DNA of 64,000 nucleotides from Lithospermum erythrorhizon (GCA_019722365.1 JADFUC010000434.1:1-64000); one strand, 5' to 3'; positions 37,928 to 49,693 are shown, counted from the first letter of the stretch. Made by a program: numbers and translations. Notes: generated by a model not told the origin, from the sequence alone.

Positions 37928-39170
37928 TGTGTTATTCCTGCGGAGGTGGTAAAGAGTATTGAGAAGCATGTCAGACAATTCTTGTGGTCTGGCTCCAAGG
38001 ATGGGAAGGCTCATTCAAAAGTTGCATGGACTCAAATAAGGAAGAAGAAGGATGAGGGCGGGTTGGATATCAAAAGATTAAGGATGTGGAATATGGCCTG
38101 TATGTGTTTTCATATATGGAATCTTTGTACCTCAGAAGAAACTCTTTGGGTAAAGTGGATTGATACATATAAATTGAAAGGATAGAGCTTTTGGGCTATT
38201 GAAGGCAAAAATACATATTCTTGGGTGTGGAGGAAATTGTTGAGGCTTAGGAAGGAAGTCAGGAAACATGTGAGGTTACAGATTGGTAGTTGTAGTAACT
38301 GGGCCCCTATATAAGGTGTTAAATGACAGAGAGATTAGCTTGATGAAAATACAAAAGAATGATACAATTGCTGAAGTTGTTAGTAGGGATGTCTGATCAA
38401 AGGTAGAATGTTGACTTCTTGTATTGAGGAGGTGCAGAGATCATTCCCTGTATTGTGTGCTGGTGTGAAGGATAGCCTAGTGTGGGTTAATAATCACCAG
38501 TTTAGATGTGCTAAAATTTAGCAAAAACTAAGAGGTGAGGAAGAGAAGGTTGATTGGTTTAGAGTTGTGTGGAGTAAAGGAAATGTGCCTAGTCATTGTA
38601 TCATTGTGTGGATGCTGTGTTTGTAGAGGTTTCCTACAAAGGATAGGCTGAAGGCTTGGAATGTACTGCAAGATAACAAATGTGTGTTCTGTGGTGATGC
38701 AAAAAGCATGAACCATATGTTCTTTGGCTACAACTATACAAAAACAGTATTGAGGAAAGTTATGATGTATAATCGTAAGTTCCATCAACCAAAGGGGTGG
38801 AAAGTGGAGCTTGATGACATTCTGGTAAAGAATGGAGGGAAAAGTTTGAGTAGTCAGCTGCTGAAACTGAGCTTCTGTTGTGTGATTTATAATATGGCTC
38901 CAGAAGAATAGTAGAGTATTCAAGAATATGGAAAGGACAATTGATGAGCTTGTGTTTGTATAAACTCAATCAGCTATAGGGTATATAGTTAGAAAGAATT
39001 TCCAAACAATAGAGTGAACTGGAGCTTGTGTATAGAGTGGGGATTCCCATTGAAAATACTTAGAAGTTAGTTTTTACTTGTACAGAAGGTATGTCCTCAG
39101 TGTGTGCTGTACAATATATTTTTGTGAATAAAAGCTTCATTTTAAAAATTTTAAAAACAAAAAAAAAGAA
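37928..39170 (+). mobile_element. 5'-truncated LINE (non-LTR retrotransposon)
   Basis: The plus strand encodes the end of a plant LINE ORF2. IPAEVVKSIEKHVRQFLWSG begins near 37931. Then come WTQIRKKKDEGGLDIKRL and LWVKWIDTY, the region after the reverse transcriptase. At 38684-38911 is a zf-RVT segment, CVFCGDAKSMNHMFFGY. In-frame stops (after KLKG at 38183, and others) and frameshifts show it is dead. RT and endonuclease are absent. The 3' end has AATAAAAG at 39128 and an A-rich tail at 39139-39170. Such 5' truncation with an A-rich tail is typical of LINE insertion. Confidence 0.8.
37931..38911 (+). pseudogene. LINE ORF2 C-terminal remnant with zf-RVT domain
   Basis: Broken frames cover about 320 codons of the ORF2 end. 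The zinc-binding pattern has the C-x2-C and NH pair, but the last cysteine is replaced by tyrosine in the aligned position. No start codon belongs to this fragment. Confidence 0.75.
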
Positions 39171-39240
39171 CTTAAGTATTATACAAGCAAAATTGGTATG
39201 AAGCAAACAAAGAGCATAAAATTATAAAAAGTAAGACTAC

Positions 39241-39320
39241 AAAAAAAACCTTACCTCATGGTTATGCAAAACCTGTTAGGAAAAAAAACCTTACCTCATG
39301 GTTATGCAAAACCTGTTAGG
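39241..39320. repeat. Perfect 40-bp tandem duplication
   Basis: The two units, 39241-39280 and 39281-39320, are identical. Each starts with eight A residues and ends ACCTGTTAGG. Lying just beyond the LINE tail and downstream of the mTERF 3' end, it must be recent. Confidence 0.95.
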
Positions 39321-39385
39321 AAGAGCGAAGACAGAAACATTAGATGATTAGTGCATGGAAGTTGGTTGCATGACTCATTAATTGG

Positions 39386-39391
39386 TTTATT
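39386..39391 (-). terminator. Candidate polyadenylation signal of the mTERF gene
   Basis: AATAAA occurs on the minus strand about 335 bases after the stop codon. Plant signals are degenerate, so other sites in the AT-rich 3' region are possible. Confidence 0.35.
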
Positions 39392-39725
39392 ACAGTAGTT
39401 ATTACAGGTTGCAAGGGCAAATGTGGAATAAGATTAAAAAAAAGCTTCAAACAACGTGAGCTTCAATGTTTAAGAGTTAGTAACCGGTAATTCACATGCT
39501 TACGTTTTATATATAGGATAGATTCACCAAATATTACACAAATACATACATAATAAATAAGTTCAAATTTTAAAAAGTCAACCATCATAATTCAAAACTA
39601 GACAAGCTTCATGTAATATTAACCTACACTTTGAGAGAACATGTGTGTGCTCTATGTACTACAAGAATTGTTTCTGTATATGTACACCCTACCTAGATGA
39701 TTGTAAAGAATGTTAAAAACACTAT

Positions 39726-42700
39726 CTAATCAACCACCACCTTCCTATCAATATCCATGAACTCAGCTGCAAATTCCTCATCATTTTTACCTAACATTTC
39801 TTTCAAGCTGCAATCTCTATCTATACCTTTTAGCATGAAGTATCTGGGCTTTATCCTTTTCTCCAGTGAGTAGCTGAAGTATCGAGGATAATCCACCACG
39901 TCGTTCAGAGGCCTCTCCATAACATTCAATAGAAACTCGACTTTAGGTTTTAGAACTTCATTTATGCTGTAGCCCAGTAAAGGTGAGAATCTTCGAACCA
40001 TGAATGAGACATCCCGTTGTCGTAAGCCAATCTTCATCAAGTACTTCATTCTGAAGAGGCAAATTTGTCCATAATGGCATAAGTTAGTAGTACCCAAATC
40101 TGATATATTATTTCTTGTTCAAAACTCATTGTAACGTGATTAAATGTGTTACCTGGGAAGTAGTGCTTTGTTTATATCACATAAAAAAAGCTCTGGGTAT
40201 TTTCTAATGACTCTGGGGAGATGAGTTTTAGAAATGCCAATCTCAGTAAGGAAATCGAGTTTCTTCTTTAGGGTCTTGTCTAAATTTGCAGCAAACATCT
40301 CAGGACAACGGCAGAGTATCCGAGTGACCGACTCGTCATCAAGCTCCAAATCTTGAAGAAAAAATATCACCTAAACACAGAAGTATGAAGAAAAAATATC
40401 ACCTAAACACAGAAGTATGAAGATAATTCTCATATTTGAAACTAATAAAAAGAAATTTGTAACTTAAACTCTGAATCTCTCAAGTCACTAGTAATCACCC
40501 TACCTGGAGAAATTCCTGAGGATGTTGCAATAACAAGTTAGGACTCCTACTGATAACCTGCCCTAATTTCTTCCCTCTTATATCCAAATCAGCAAATTGT
40601 TTGAGCATCAGCAACAACTTATTAACTGATGCACCTAAAATATATGGCCATTTACTGATTGCCCCAGCAACGCTATTTTGGGGTACCTGCCAAGAATGTA
40701 TGTTACTAAGAGAGTTGCATGGTATTCAGAAACGGTTGGAGAACAACATATTCTGAATGACATAGTTGCATGCCATTAAGATGCAGAATATACATCTGAC
40801 GAAAGACTTTTTCGGTTCCTTGTCTAACTCTCAGGTTACAAGGACACTATTGTTGCTATCCAAAAGCAAGAATTACAAGCAAGATATAAGAGCTTCAGGA
40901 AAGAAATGTATCACAAATGGACTCCACATCAAATTGTTTGAGGATATACCGATATACTTATAAGTTGCAAAGTAGGGCGTCTAATGTTGAAAAGCCATGA
41001 GGTATAGAAAACGTCAAACCCTTATGTGGAAACTGAGATACTAATGGTATATATGATGCCTGAATAAATAGTCCAGATGTGTAAGCCAAACCATGGGATG
41101 TAACCCTTGGCAAAATACAATTGTCATTCAAGTACAAGCAAGCCAAATCATGGGATGTAACCCTTGACAAAATACAATTGTCATTCAAGTACAAGCGGCC
41201 AACGTAAGTGGGCAAAGTTACATACCCCAATGCCTCTAGAGAGGCTCCCGTCTAAACGGGGTAAGCGGGACCGGATATTATACAGACTTACCACTATGAT
41301 AACAGGGAGGTTGTTTCCTAATTGAAAAAACACAAGTGGCCAAAGTTAACTGCAGAAAATTATGAAGAGGTGCCCTCTTAAAAAATTGTTAGTTGGCCGT
41401 CCAGAAGTGCCGCTGGTTTAATTCTGTATAGTTTTTAACTAAAGAGAACAAATACATATATCAAGGATTGAATCCATCAAGAAGAAAAATGAACTCTGGC
41501 CCAATTCCATCAAGCAATGATTTGTGCAGACTGCAGACTAAATATATAACATATATATATACCTTCTCACTGTCAAATAGTTCAAAGACTTTTTCACTAT
41601 TTTCTAGAATGCTTGTCGACAGAATCCATGGGTACTTCATCAACATCTTGGGAAGTTCCTCCTCCTTTAATCTTGCATGAAAGATATGATGCAAATAAAC
41701 AAGCATGTACGAAACAGTATTTGATGTAGCAAAACAAAGAATAAAACTTACATTAATTAAAGCCTTTATTCTCGGTCGAATATCTTTCTCAACATTATAA
41801 AACATCATAGGTGGGAACAAAATTAGAAGTTTACTTCTGCATTGTTCAGGGACTCCTATACTTTCAAGAAATTCTAAAATTGGCAGTACATGAGTCTCCA
41901 AAGGCAGCAAAAGAAGACGTGGGAAAGATTCAATAAGATATCTCAAAGAGGCATCTTGGTAACCCAACAAATCTAGACCTCCACGCCTTGCTTGAATCTG
42001 CAAAAGTTGAAAAGTAACACAAATCTCAATCACGCATTCGAGCCAGGCAACTAAAATATTTCTTAAATAAGAAACAAGAGGAAGAAATAAAGAAATTTCA
42101 CATATCCTGAAACCAAACTAGCATGATGGTACCTTCTCAAAGAAGGACAATGTTTGTTGCAAATCATCATCCACAGAAATAGAAAGGTGCATCATCATCC
42201 GACGGGCCGTTTTCCCAATAACAGCTTCATCACCTCTTCCAGAAAAAAATATTTCCTTCAAATACTTAACCTATGCAGACAGTCAAAATAAGAGAATATC
42301 CAGTAGCTACTTTGCAAAATATGAACTATGGAAATACACATTTAAATATGCAATTTATAACCTATTCAGTTACCAGAACACCCTTTCTTCCTCTTAATAA
42401 ACATAATAGCACAATTACCACCTGGCTACATTTCTTTCAATCAAACAAGAAACATACTCCCTCCATCCCTAGCAGATCGTCCAATTTCTAATTTTAAGTG
42501 TGGACTTTTAAACTTTTGACCACAAATTTTTTTAGAAGGTTAGTATAACATCATGTAAAAAATATGTCAAACTGTAGTATTTTCACCTTTACGATGTTAC
42601 AATTTTTAATCAAATTAAAGTTGTATGAGTAAATTAATACATCAAATTTCGTTAATCACAACCTTTGAAAAATCAAACTAGACGATCTTTTATGACTGGG

Positions 42701-43816
42701 AGAGAAGTAAATTTGGACAAGCAATCAATTTCTGAAATACCAAGATGAATTTAATTTCCAAACACATTAAAATTTATCATATTAATTAAAAATACCAAGA
42801 TGGACTTAATTTCCAAAATCATTAAAGTTAATCATAGTAATAAGAAATACCACGATGACAGGATGAATTAAATGTCCAAAAACATTAAAATGAATCATAC
42901 TCCCTCCATTTTTTAATTATCTTTTTCGCCTAATTTTTTTATTTCAAAATAATCATCTCTTAGCATAATTACACTTTTACATTTTCAAAAATGCACTTTT
43001 TAACAAACTTTTATCTTTAAATTATCAACGAACCAATAAAATAGTTTCAATTAATTCTTATTCTACATTTTCAATATAGTTTTCGACTAATTTTTCTTTT
43101 CCTTAATCTATCTACAATGCATATGGCTAAAACCATAACTAAAGAAATGAATGCTAAAAGGACAACCAAAAAAACGAACGAAAATTAAAAGGACAACTAA
43201 AAACGAAAGGAAATACCTGGCGAATTAAATCAAGAAGTGAAAAGGAGGACAGATAGCGAGCCAAATGAGTAGCAGAGGGAAGAGAAAGTCCCAAGCTTTC
43301 CAAGAAAGGAAGTACACCCTTATCCCCTTTTTTCAAAACCAATTCAAAAACCTTGTCTTTAAATGTCATCTTTGAAACATCCTCATCTAAACTAATACTA
43401 TTGCTTAACATGGACAAAGAAATCTCTTCTAACTCATGAACTTCTTGTACTAACATGACAACATATTTGGGACAAGAAAATGCAATTTCCTTAGCTTCCT
43501 CTGAACACAGCCCTAATTCTTGTTCAAGAAAGTCCCTAATAACTTCTTTAGCTGATTTGATTTCTTCTTCTTCTTCTATATTAGAAGATATAGCAGAAAA
43601 TAAAATATGGGTTTTTTTCTTTTTGTTTTTGTTTAATTGGATTGGAAGATTAAAAGAGATTGAGGAAGAAAATGAAGTTGGGTATGAATTGGATATTGCA
43701 AGAGATTGTTTAGAAAAGAGGGGAACATAGCTAAGAGATTGTTTGGGGAAAAATCTGCGGAATTTAAGAGCATGAGCACCAATATTACCTTGTATGTCAA
43801 CTGCCCAATTAGCCAT
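39726..43816 (-). CDS. mTERF family protein, organelle-targeted (7 exons, 603 aa)
   Basis: Exons, in transcript order, are 43217-43816, 42133-42270, 41752-41997, 41563-41664, 40504-40686, 40153-40370 and 39726-40050. All junctions are GT...AG and phases agree, giving 1812 bases with the stop. The only weak junction is the exon 4 acceptor at 41665. The N-terminus (MANWAVDIQG, then Ser/Lys-rich to about residue 75) looks like a chloroplast or mitochondrial transit peptide. From about residue 180 there are roughly nine helical mTERF repeats marked by proline motifs: FPRLLLL, FPPMMFY, YPWILST, WPYILGA, SPNLLLQ, CPEMFAA, YPELFLC, FSPLLGY and YPRYFSY. mTERF proteins bind organelle nucleic acids and act in transcription, splicing or RNA maturation. 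Which of the roughly 35 plant members this is cannot be settled here. Introns hold two MITEs and tandem repeats. Confidence 0.9.
40355..40418. repeat. Perfect 32-bp tandem duplication spanning the exon 6 acceptor
   Basis: The two identical units, 40355-40386 and 40387-40418, each contain the 3' splice site TTTAG|GTGATATT on the minus strand. Only the downstream copy (exon start 40370) keeps the frame. Use of the upstream one (exon start 40402) adds 32 bases and brings in TGA as the 12th codon. Confidence 0.95.
41083..41196. repeat. 57-bp tandem duplication in mTERF intron 4
   Basis: Units 41083-41139 and 41140-41196 differ at only a few bases (for example AACC/AATC and TTGG/TTGA). Both contain CAAAATACAATTGTCATTCA. 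They are intronic, with no coding effect visible. Confidence 0.9.
42457..42707. mobile_element. Stowaway-like MITE in mTERF intron 1
   Basis: Terminal inverted repeats CTCCCTCCATCCC..GATCGTC (left) and GACGATC..GACTGGGAGAGAAG (right) bound a 251-bp AT-rich element. TA dinucleotides at 42455-42456 and 42708-42709 are the target duplication, as expected for Tc1/mariner-derived Stowaway elements. It has no coding region. Confidence 0.7.
42736..42897. repeat. Three imperfect ~54-bp tandem units in mTERF intron 1
   Basis: Each unit begins AATACCA(A/C)GATG and includes TCCAAA..CATTAAA..ATCAT. The array sits between two MITEs. Confidence 0.75.
42900..43213. mobile_element. Stowaway-like MITE abutting the mTERF exon 1 splice donor
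   Basis: The left end CTCCCTCCATTTTTTAATTA and the right end, read inverted as TTTCCTTTCGTTTTTAGTTG, form diverged terminal inverted repeats of a 314-bp element. The TA target duplication lies at 42898-42899 and 43214-43215. The right TA supplies bases +2 and +3 of the intron (G|TA), so intron bases from +4 belong to the MITE. Joining the flanks without the element would give CAG|GTATGATTC, also an acceptable donor. Confidence 0.7.
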
Positions 43817-43885
43817 GGATAGTAGTGAACTAGTGATGCTGCTTAAACCCTGATCTCTCTACTCGAGGGGTTTTAACTTGCTTAA

Positions 43886-43893
43886 TTTTATAG
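43886..43893 (-). promoter_or_regulatory. TATA box candidate for the mTERF gene
   Basis: The minus strand reads CTATAAAA about 70 bases before the ATG at 43816. The distance allows a short 5' UTR. The leader also contains CAGGGTTTAAG, resembling a telo-box in inverse orientation. Confidence 0.45.
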
Positions 43894-44027
43894 GCTAAAC
43901 TTCATCCACCACCTCAAGTCAACTACAAAAAATATTTTAAATATACACTTAAACCTTTCAACCATTCAAATACGCACTCGGTTAATTTCAGACCGAACTT
44001 CTCGATAATCCGTTAACATTCACCTTA

Positions 44028-44890
44028 CTAAATTCAAATTTAAAAGAATATCTTTTGTCAATCCATAACATATAACCTAACCAAACCTTTCTAATACATA
44101 TAATCTAACCAAACCTTTCTAATATACCTATTAATCAAAGGAGTGGGCCCTCTTTAACTAACACTAGTATCAAAAATACTAATGATATGTTCGGGAACGG
44201 GTGAATCAAAGTGGCGTTAAATATTTGCACTAACCTGCAGGCTATAATCAAGCCAATTATGGTAATAAATAAATTATTGTTTGGAAAAAATTTCAAGCGA
44301 GTGAGACGGCGCGAAGATATTAAATGCTTGAGACAAGGCTTCCATTCTTCCTAGATTGTGTGGATACTATAATTTATGATGAAGAATTTAATCCATCCTC
44401 TCTGTGAGAATTAATCAAACGTGTTCTGTGCTAAGAAAATTAATAAATTATCTCTCGATTTCCTCGATCCTCAAAAACAAAACGCACTACAAGAAGTTTA
44501 ATTCAAATAATTCGAAAAGCCCAAAGCCTTGGTCTGATAAGCTTCACTCGTGGATTCTCGCTTTCTTGACCAAACGGGAAGAGGGACGGGGCTAAGTCAG
44601 AAGGGAACATCTCGCCATTTGTGCCAAATGGAATCAATAAAAATGAGTTCTTAAAGCTTTCTTTCACCAAAGAATAAAAAAAATTTAATGTAAAAATGGG
44701 TTCTTGAAGCTTTCTTGGATCAAATTGATTTTTTTGGGGATTTTTAGTTGAAAAAGTGTGATGAATTTAGTTGAAACTTCGAATTCGGGGTAGGTATGGT
44801 TAATAGGTGTGTTAAAATGTTTGGTTAGGTTATATGTTATGGATTGACAAAAATACTCTTCTAAATTTAAATTTATTAAAGTCAAATGCT
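44028..44890. repeat. Inverted repeat pair upstream of the mTERF gene
   Basis: The left arm (about 44028-44150) and right arm (about 44775-44890) are inverted copies. GTCAATCCATAACATATAAC occurs at about 44058 and its complement at about 44830, with matching sequence on both sides. The left arm also has an internal tandem copy of about 33 bp (CTAACCAAACCTTTCTAATA). About 620 bp separate the arms. No transposase was recognised. It could be a non-autonomous DNA transposon or a hairpin-forming promoter-distal repeat. Confidence 0.6.
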
Positions 44891-46203
44891 CACCCAAATG
44901 AAAGTTTTACATTCGTTTGCTTTGCATTTAATTCCAGAAATCTGGCGATAATATTATCAATTACCTCGTTTGGGGTTATAAAAAATTATTTTACCTAAGA
45001 AAATGGAGTTACCTAGATTCACCTAGAATATGCTACATTCAATTTAAAATCATTCACCTCAAATCTGAAAGATGTGATATTCACTTCAGTCAAGGTTAAT
45101 ACGCTTACATTCACTAAAATGCATTCACCTGGGATGATTTCGATTTTCCTTTTTCTGTGCTAATTTTAAAAGACATTCTCTGTTCACTCCTCAACTAAAA
45201 GTACCATTAGGTGCCGAAATCACCAAGCGCCTATTCGTACAGCGTTTTGGTGCCTATTTAAAATATTTTCTCAGAAGGCTCGGGAGTGTCCTGATGAAAT
45301 TTAGTCAATTTTATAGGGCCTAACTTCTGAGTTGTTATATTATTCACACCACCAAATATGTTTTTGTCTGTGTGGAATTACTATTTTATTCTATTTTAAA
45401 GTTGCTATAATCGGCGAAGCTATATTTATGCAATAAATGATCATTTCTAATTCTAAGTTAAAATACTATTCGGCTACACAGATTGAAGGCTCTCAAATTT
45501 AACTTTCTATAAAAACAAAAAGTTTTTTGGCCGACACCTCCCGTATTATCGAAAGAATTTCTACAAGGCCTCGGAACTTTTTATCTCGTCTAAAAGCAAT
45601 GAACTATCTATCTTATTTCTGGACACCTCCACATACCTAATTTTTCATTACACGCCAATTTAGGGATTTATGATATATGGGAGAATCTAGTTGAATGGAG
45701 GTAATACATTTAACCTCGATTAGTTTAACTGAATAAAAATAAAGCCCAAACATGAGGAATGAAAACTATAGCTTCACTTACCTAGATTAACCCCAATTCA
45801 AATGGAATATTAACAGACTCAAAATTCTACAATATTTTTGAGAATGTCTAATGTTTGTGAACTATAACGTAACTTTAATCTTTAAATATGACAGATCCAA
45901 TTAAACATAATGGTGAATTCGAAATTCATCCAATAATGAGATTTTGAACTAAAAAGGATGTTACCTTTTTCATGTAAATTTAAAATGTTTTCATAAAATA
46001 TCCTAATTTACTCCAACCTCGAGTCCCATCTCCAATATCCAGCATGCAACCACCGTCTATAAACCTAGCACCCCATCACATTCTTTCCAACACCACTCTT
46101 CATTCATATCTAGAGTCAAACCTCCACCAAACCATTCTACCACAACCAACCACCTCTTCAAAATCTTCACCGCTTCAACTTTATAGCTTTTCCTAAATGT
46201 GTT
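44891..46203. other. AT-rich intergenic DNA, nothing recognised
   Basis: No reading frame with a known motif, no RNA gene and no clear repeat boundary were seen. A C-rich, pyrimidine-rich stretch precedes the LTR that starts at 46204. Confidence 0.5.
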
Positions 46204-48752
46204 TGTAATAACTCCGTTACGAAAAAAAAAAAAATTAAATTTTTCGGTCGGGCGCGGACCCGGGATAAAAGTAACACCTCGATGATAATATTATTTCGTA
46301 AATTTTTTAGTCAATTACATTTATAATTTAATAGTTTTTGTCAGCGGAATATTTTATCTTTGAATCTGCCTCAGGGAGATTTAAGTACGTTACCGAGAAT
46401 TAACCGAAACCGAACGGACTCGAAGTTTTAAATATTTCCAACTACGCTATCTTCCATATCATCATAATCAAACACTTCATCATCATCTTTTTCCTCATTT
46501 TACGAGATATTCAACTCTTCCCTTAAAAATTTCATTTTCCATTTCTTCGACGCATACAAACTCAGCCAGAGAATATCTTTCTCCTCCCCATCATCTTTCT
46601 GAAAGGCGTAAGAAATTTCAAGTCTTTCGATATTTCGGTTTTGACATAGTTGACTTTAGTTGAATTTTCCTAGCACCAATTTTATGATGAATCTTAGTCA
46701 AGGCTGCCTCACATTTATATAAAGCCGACACTCACATTTGTGAGGTCGCTTGAGATGTTATACTGGGTCAATTTTTGTGCCTTTCGGGTTGACTTTTGGA
46801 TTGATATTTTTCAAGACTTTAAATGTAGAGGTTATATTAGGACCTTATTATAGTCATATGGTGTTAAATCAAGATTTAAAATCGACAAAAGCGGAGTTAC
46901 GTCAAAAGTGTTAATTCCAAGTCAGCTTATAATTGATATTTCGGAGTATAGATTGTTAATTATGTAATTACTGATTAACTAGAATGTAATTTTATAAGTT
47001 TAATTGTAACGAAAGCGATAAAGCATGGAATTTAGCGGGGAATCTATCATTTATAGATTATAATTCGATAGTTTATCCGTCATGTTAGATCAAGTTGTAG
47101 ATAGTCTCTCAAGAGTCAGTTATGTATCTCTGTAACGCCCAGATAGTAAGAGGGTCTTGATTATACTTTCTCGGTGTCATTTAGGCGCTTGATCGTGGAA
47201 AAGGGCAAGCATTCCGATTGTCTTTCATGGTTGCCTAAGGGTAAATAAAGCAGAGCATGGAAGACTTATCTCACTAGCGCTACTTTTACGATTTCATTTT
47301 AAATTGCGCGAACATGTTATCGTGGATATGATTATGTGAGAATGATATATATGTTATTATGATACGACATGCGGAGAATGATATCCATGTTATCATGGTT
47401 ATGATTACGTGAGAACGACATACATGTAATTGTTATATGATTACGTGATTACACAAGTAAGGCCAAGATTAAGCTGAGGTAAAAGAATAGTCGAACTCCC
47501 AAGTTATATTTTTGATTTTGTGGCCTTGCCGGCACTTATGATTTCCCGTGGCCTCTTACGGCACTTTACATTTCTTGTATTTGACTTACGATTGCGATGT
47601 TTTAGCCAAGGCTTTGGATATTGCCTGGAGCAGAGTAGCCTCAGGTTATCGGTAGGTGACGGTTAGAAGCATATGACTCTGAAAGTGACCTGCAGCACGC
47701 GTGATTTGACCTACGCCGAAGATTGGGGTTAGCGACTCTCCTCCTCCGTGATACGCGACTATTACGTGCCTTATACTCTGCATAACAAGCAGCCAAGGCC
47801 TTATACTTAGTGTATACGGGTGCCTATACTTATGTATAAGAAATGCTGCCTTATACTTAAGGTATAAGAAATGCGTGGCCTCAGACTTAGTGTATGAAAG
47901 GATGTGCCTTACATGTATAAGCTGTTTTGGCCTTATACTAAGAGATGTTGTGTGATTATTGACAGTCTATCTCATGATTTGATTTAGTATATGCGCATTG
48001 TGAGGATGGCACGCGGGATACGAGATGAGGCTCACGACTAGAGTTTTAGTCAGTTGGCCGAGTCTATTGATTTCTTTCTCGAATTGTGTGCTTAGTTAAA
48101 CCTTCTATTATATCTTCTGCACATGTCTCAGATTTCGCGGAATTATGTCAGAGACCTTTAGGTAGCTCCTGATATATGTATTTTATTCATTTGACTATTA
48201 TATTATTGATTGACTCGCTCCTGCATGGTAAGTTCACCCCTATGTTAAGTTTCACTAAGCCTCGGCTTACACCCCTTTCGCACGCGTATTTCATTTGTGC
48301 CAGTCGACAGGCTGAGCCAAGAGGGTCAGTTTCGAGAGTTTTGTTCCGAAAGTATTAAAGCGGAAAGATCAAAGCGGCAGAGGATCCTCACAAATTCCGA
48401 TTTGACGTGTTAGTCAACTGCTTTGATTGTTGTATTTCTTCCTTTTTGAAACTTTAGCCTTGTCGGCCGTTGTCATTTTGTATTCGTGGATACAAGATGT
48501 ATCATCTTTCAGAGCCTCTGGCCAGATACTTTATTTTGGGATATGTCAGGTATATATATACGGGTCAAGTCGTCGATATCAAATTACTATTATAAATTTT
48601 AAAAACCTGCTTTGATTTGGGAAACTTAATTCTCGATCACATTTTCGATGAAACGAATTGTGTTTTAAATCGAAATGCCCATCGGTTTGGTGACTCCTTT
48701 CGTGTTCCGATTTTAACGACTTCACTCCAGGCGGCCGACCAAGTACGTTATA
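46204..48752 (+). mobile_element. Solo gypsy-type LTR (family copy L2)
   Basis: It begins TGTAATAACTCCGTTACG and shares with L1 a TCGGTCGGG..GACCCGGG motif, GAGAATTAACCGAAACCGAA, a TTAAATATTT promoter-like region, a TATAC hairpin array (47765-47945), CACCCCTATGTTAAGTTTCA and CTTACACCCC near 48235-48275, and TGCCAGTCGACA. The end near 48752 (GCGGCCGACC...GTTATA) matches L1. No internal region was found on either side, hence solo. Confidence 0.65.
47765..47945. repeat. TATAC/GTATA inverted-repeat array in LTR L2
   Basis: Units of GCCTTATACTTA..GTATAAG recur every 25-35 bases. The perfect palindrome CTTATACTTAAGGTATAAG is at 47850-47868. The array lies at the same relative place as in L1. Confidence 0.7.
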
Positions 48753-49461
48753 TGCGTTATCAAATTCAACGAAAAGTGGAAAAGTGGGGAAAGCTGCTGG
48801 GAGCAGTGGTTACTCATGCCGGGCGCGTATGAGGCGGAATGTCAATAAAAGAGAAGTGGAAAATGATATAAATGGACGAGATAATAGAGTTAGGTTGTGT
48901 TTGCACGCAAGCACTGAATCAATAAGATTTCGATTCAATTATCGCTTGAGAGTTAAATTTTTATTTGATTCCCTCTTAAGTAATTTCACTATCCCATCCC
49001 GATATTCAACTATTACCCTCAAACTGATGGTATTAGCTTATTACCTTATACAAGGTAATGAAATATAAATAATTTATTAATATTATAAATTTAATAAATA
49101 TAATATTAAATTTATATATTTGTTTCATATATATAATCATTAAAAGTTATAGCTGATATATTAAATATAGTAACGTCATAAATATAATTTTCTAAACATA
49201 TAATAAAATATAATGTACCAATTTACTCAAAACTTAATATATTAAAATACTTTAAAATAAAGTTATATTGATATTTTAATTAATATCTTAATATTAATTG
49301 TCTTGAAATACTTTTTCCAATATCTTAATACTTTTCCCAAATTCACAAGAACCCTAATATTCTTTTACCCTATTTAAAAAATCCTATCAAAATCACTCAT
49401 CAATTATCTTCCCAAACTCAAAATCACACCTACGTTTTTTTTTTAACTTGGACCTACCCAC
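48753..49461. other. AT-rich DNA between transposons
   Basis: No gene was recognised. Bases 49070-49250 are almost only A and T (ATATAAT/TTAATA motifs), followed by sequence next to the copia insertion point. Confidence 0.5.
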
Positions 49462-49693
49462 TGTTAAGATACTCATATCTACAACTATATGGAAGTAAAT
49501 CACATCACTGTCAATATAATATTTGATTGCTTTCTTGCGATTATTACTAGGATATTTCTATCAATCTAATATTTGATTGGATTATCTATTTATTATGTAA
49601 TCTCATACTTATGTAAAATTATGCACTATAAATAAAAGAGTCCACAACATTGAGACTCATTCGGCAAATAATTTGTTTTCTAATTTCTGAACA
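49462..49693 (+). repeat. 5' LTR of the plus-strand copia
   Basis: This is paired with 54894-55120. The LTR promoter element CACTATAAATAAAAGAGTCC is at about 49624-49643, and the downstream part begins near ATTGAGACTCATTC. Confidence 0.8.

Noticed and set aside
41461..42033. A 190-codon single frame as a separate protein
   Set aside because: It is exons 3 and 4 of the mTERF gene with the retained intron between them. The frame happens to stay open through the intron.
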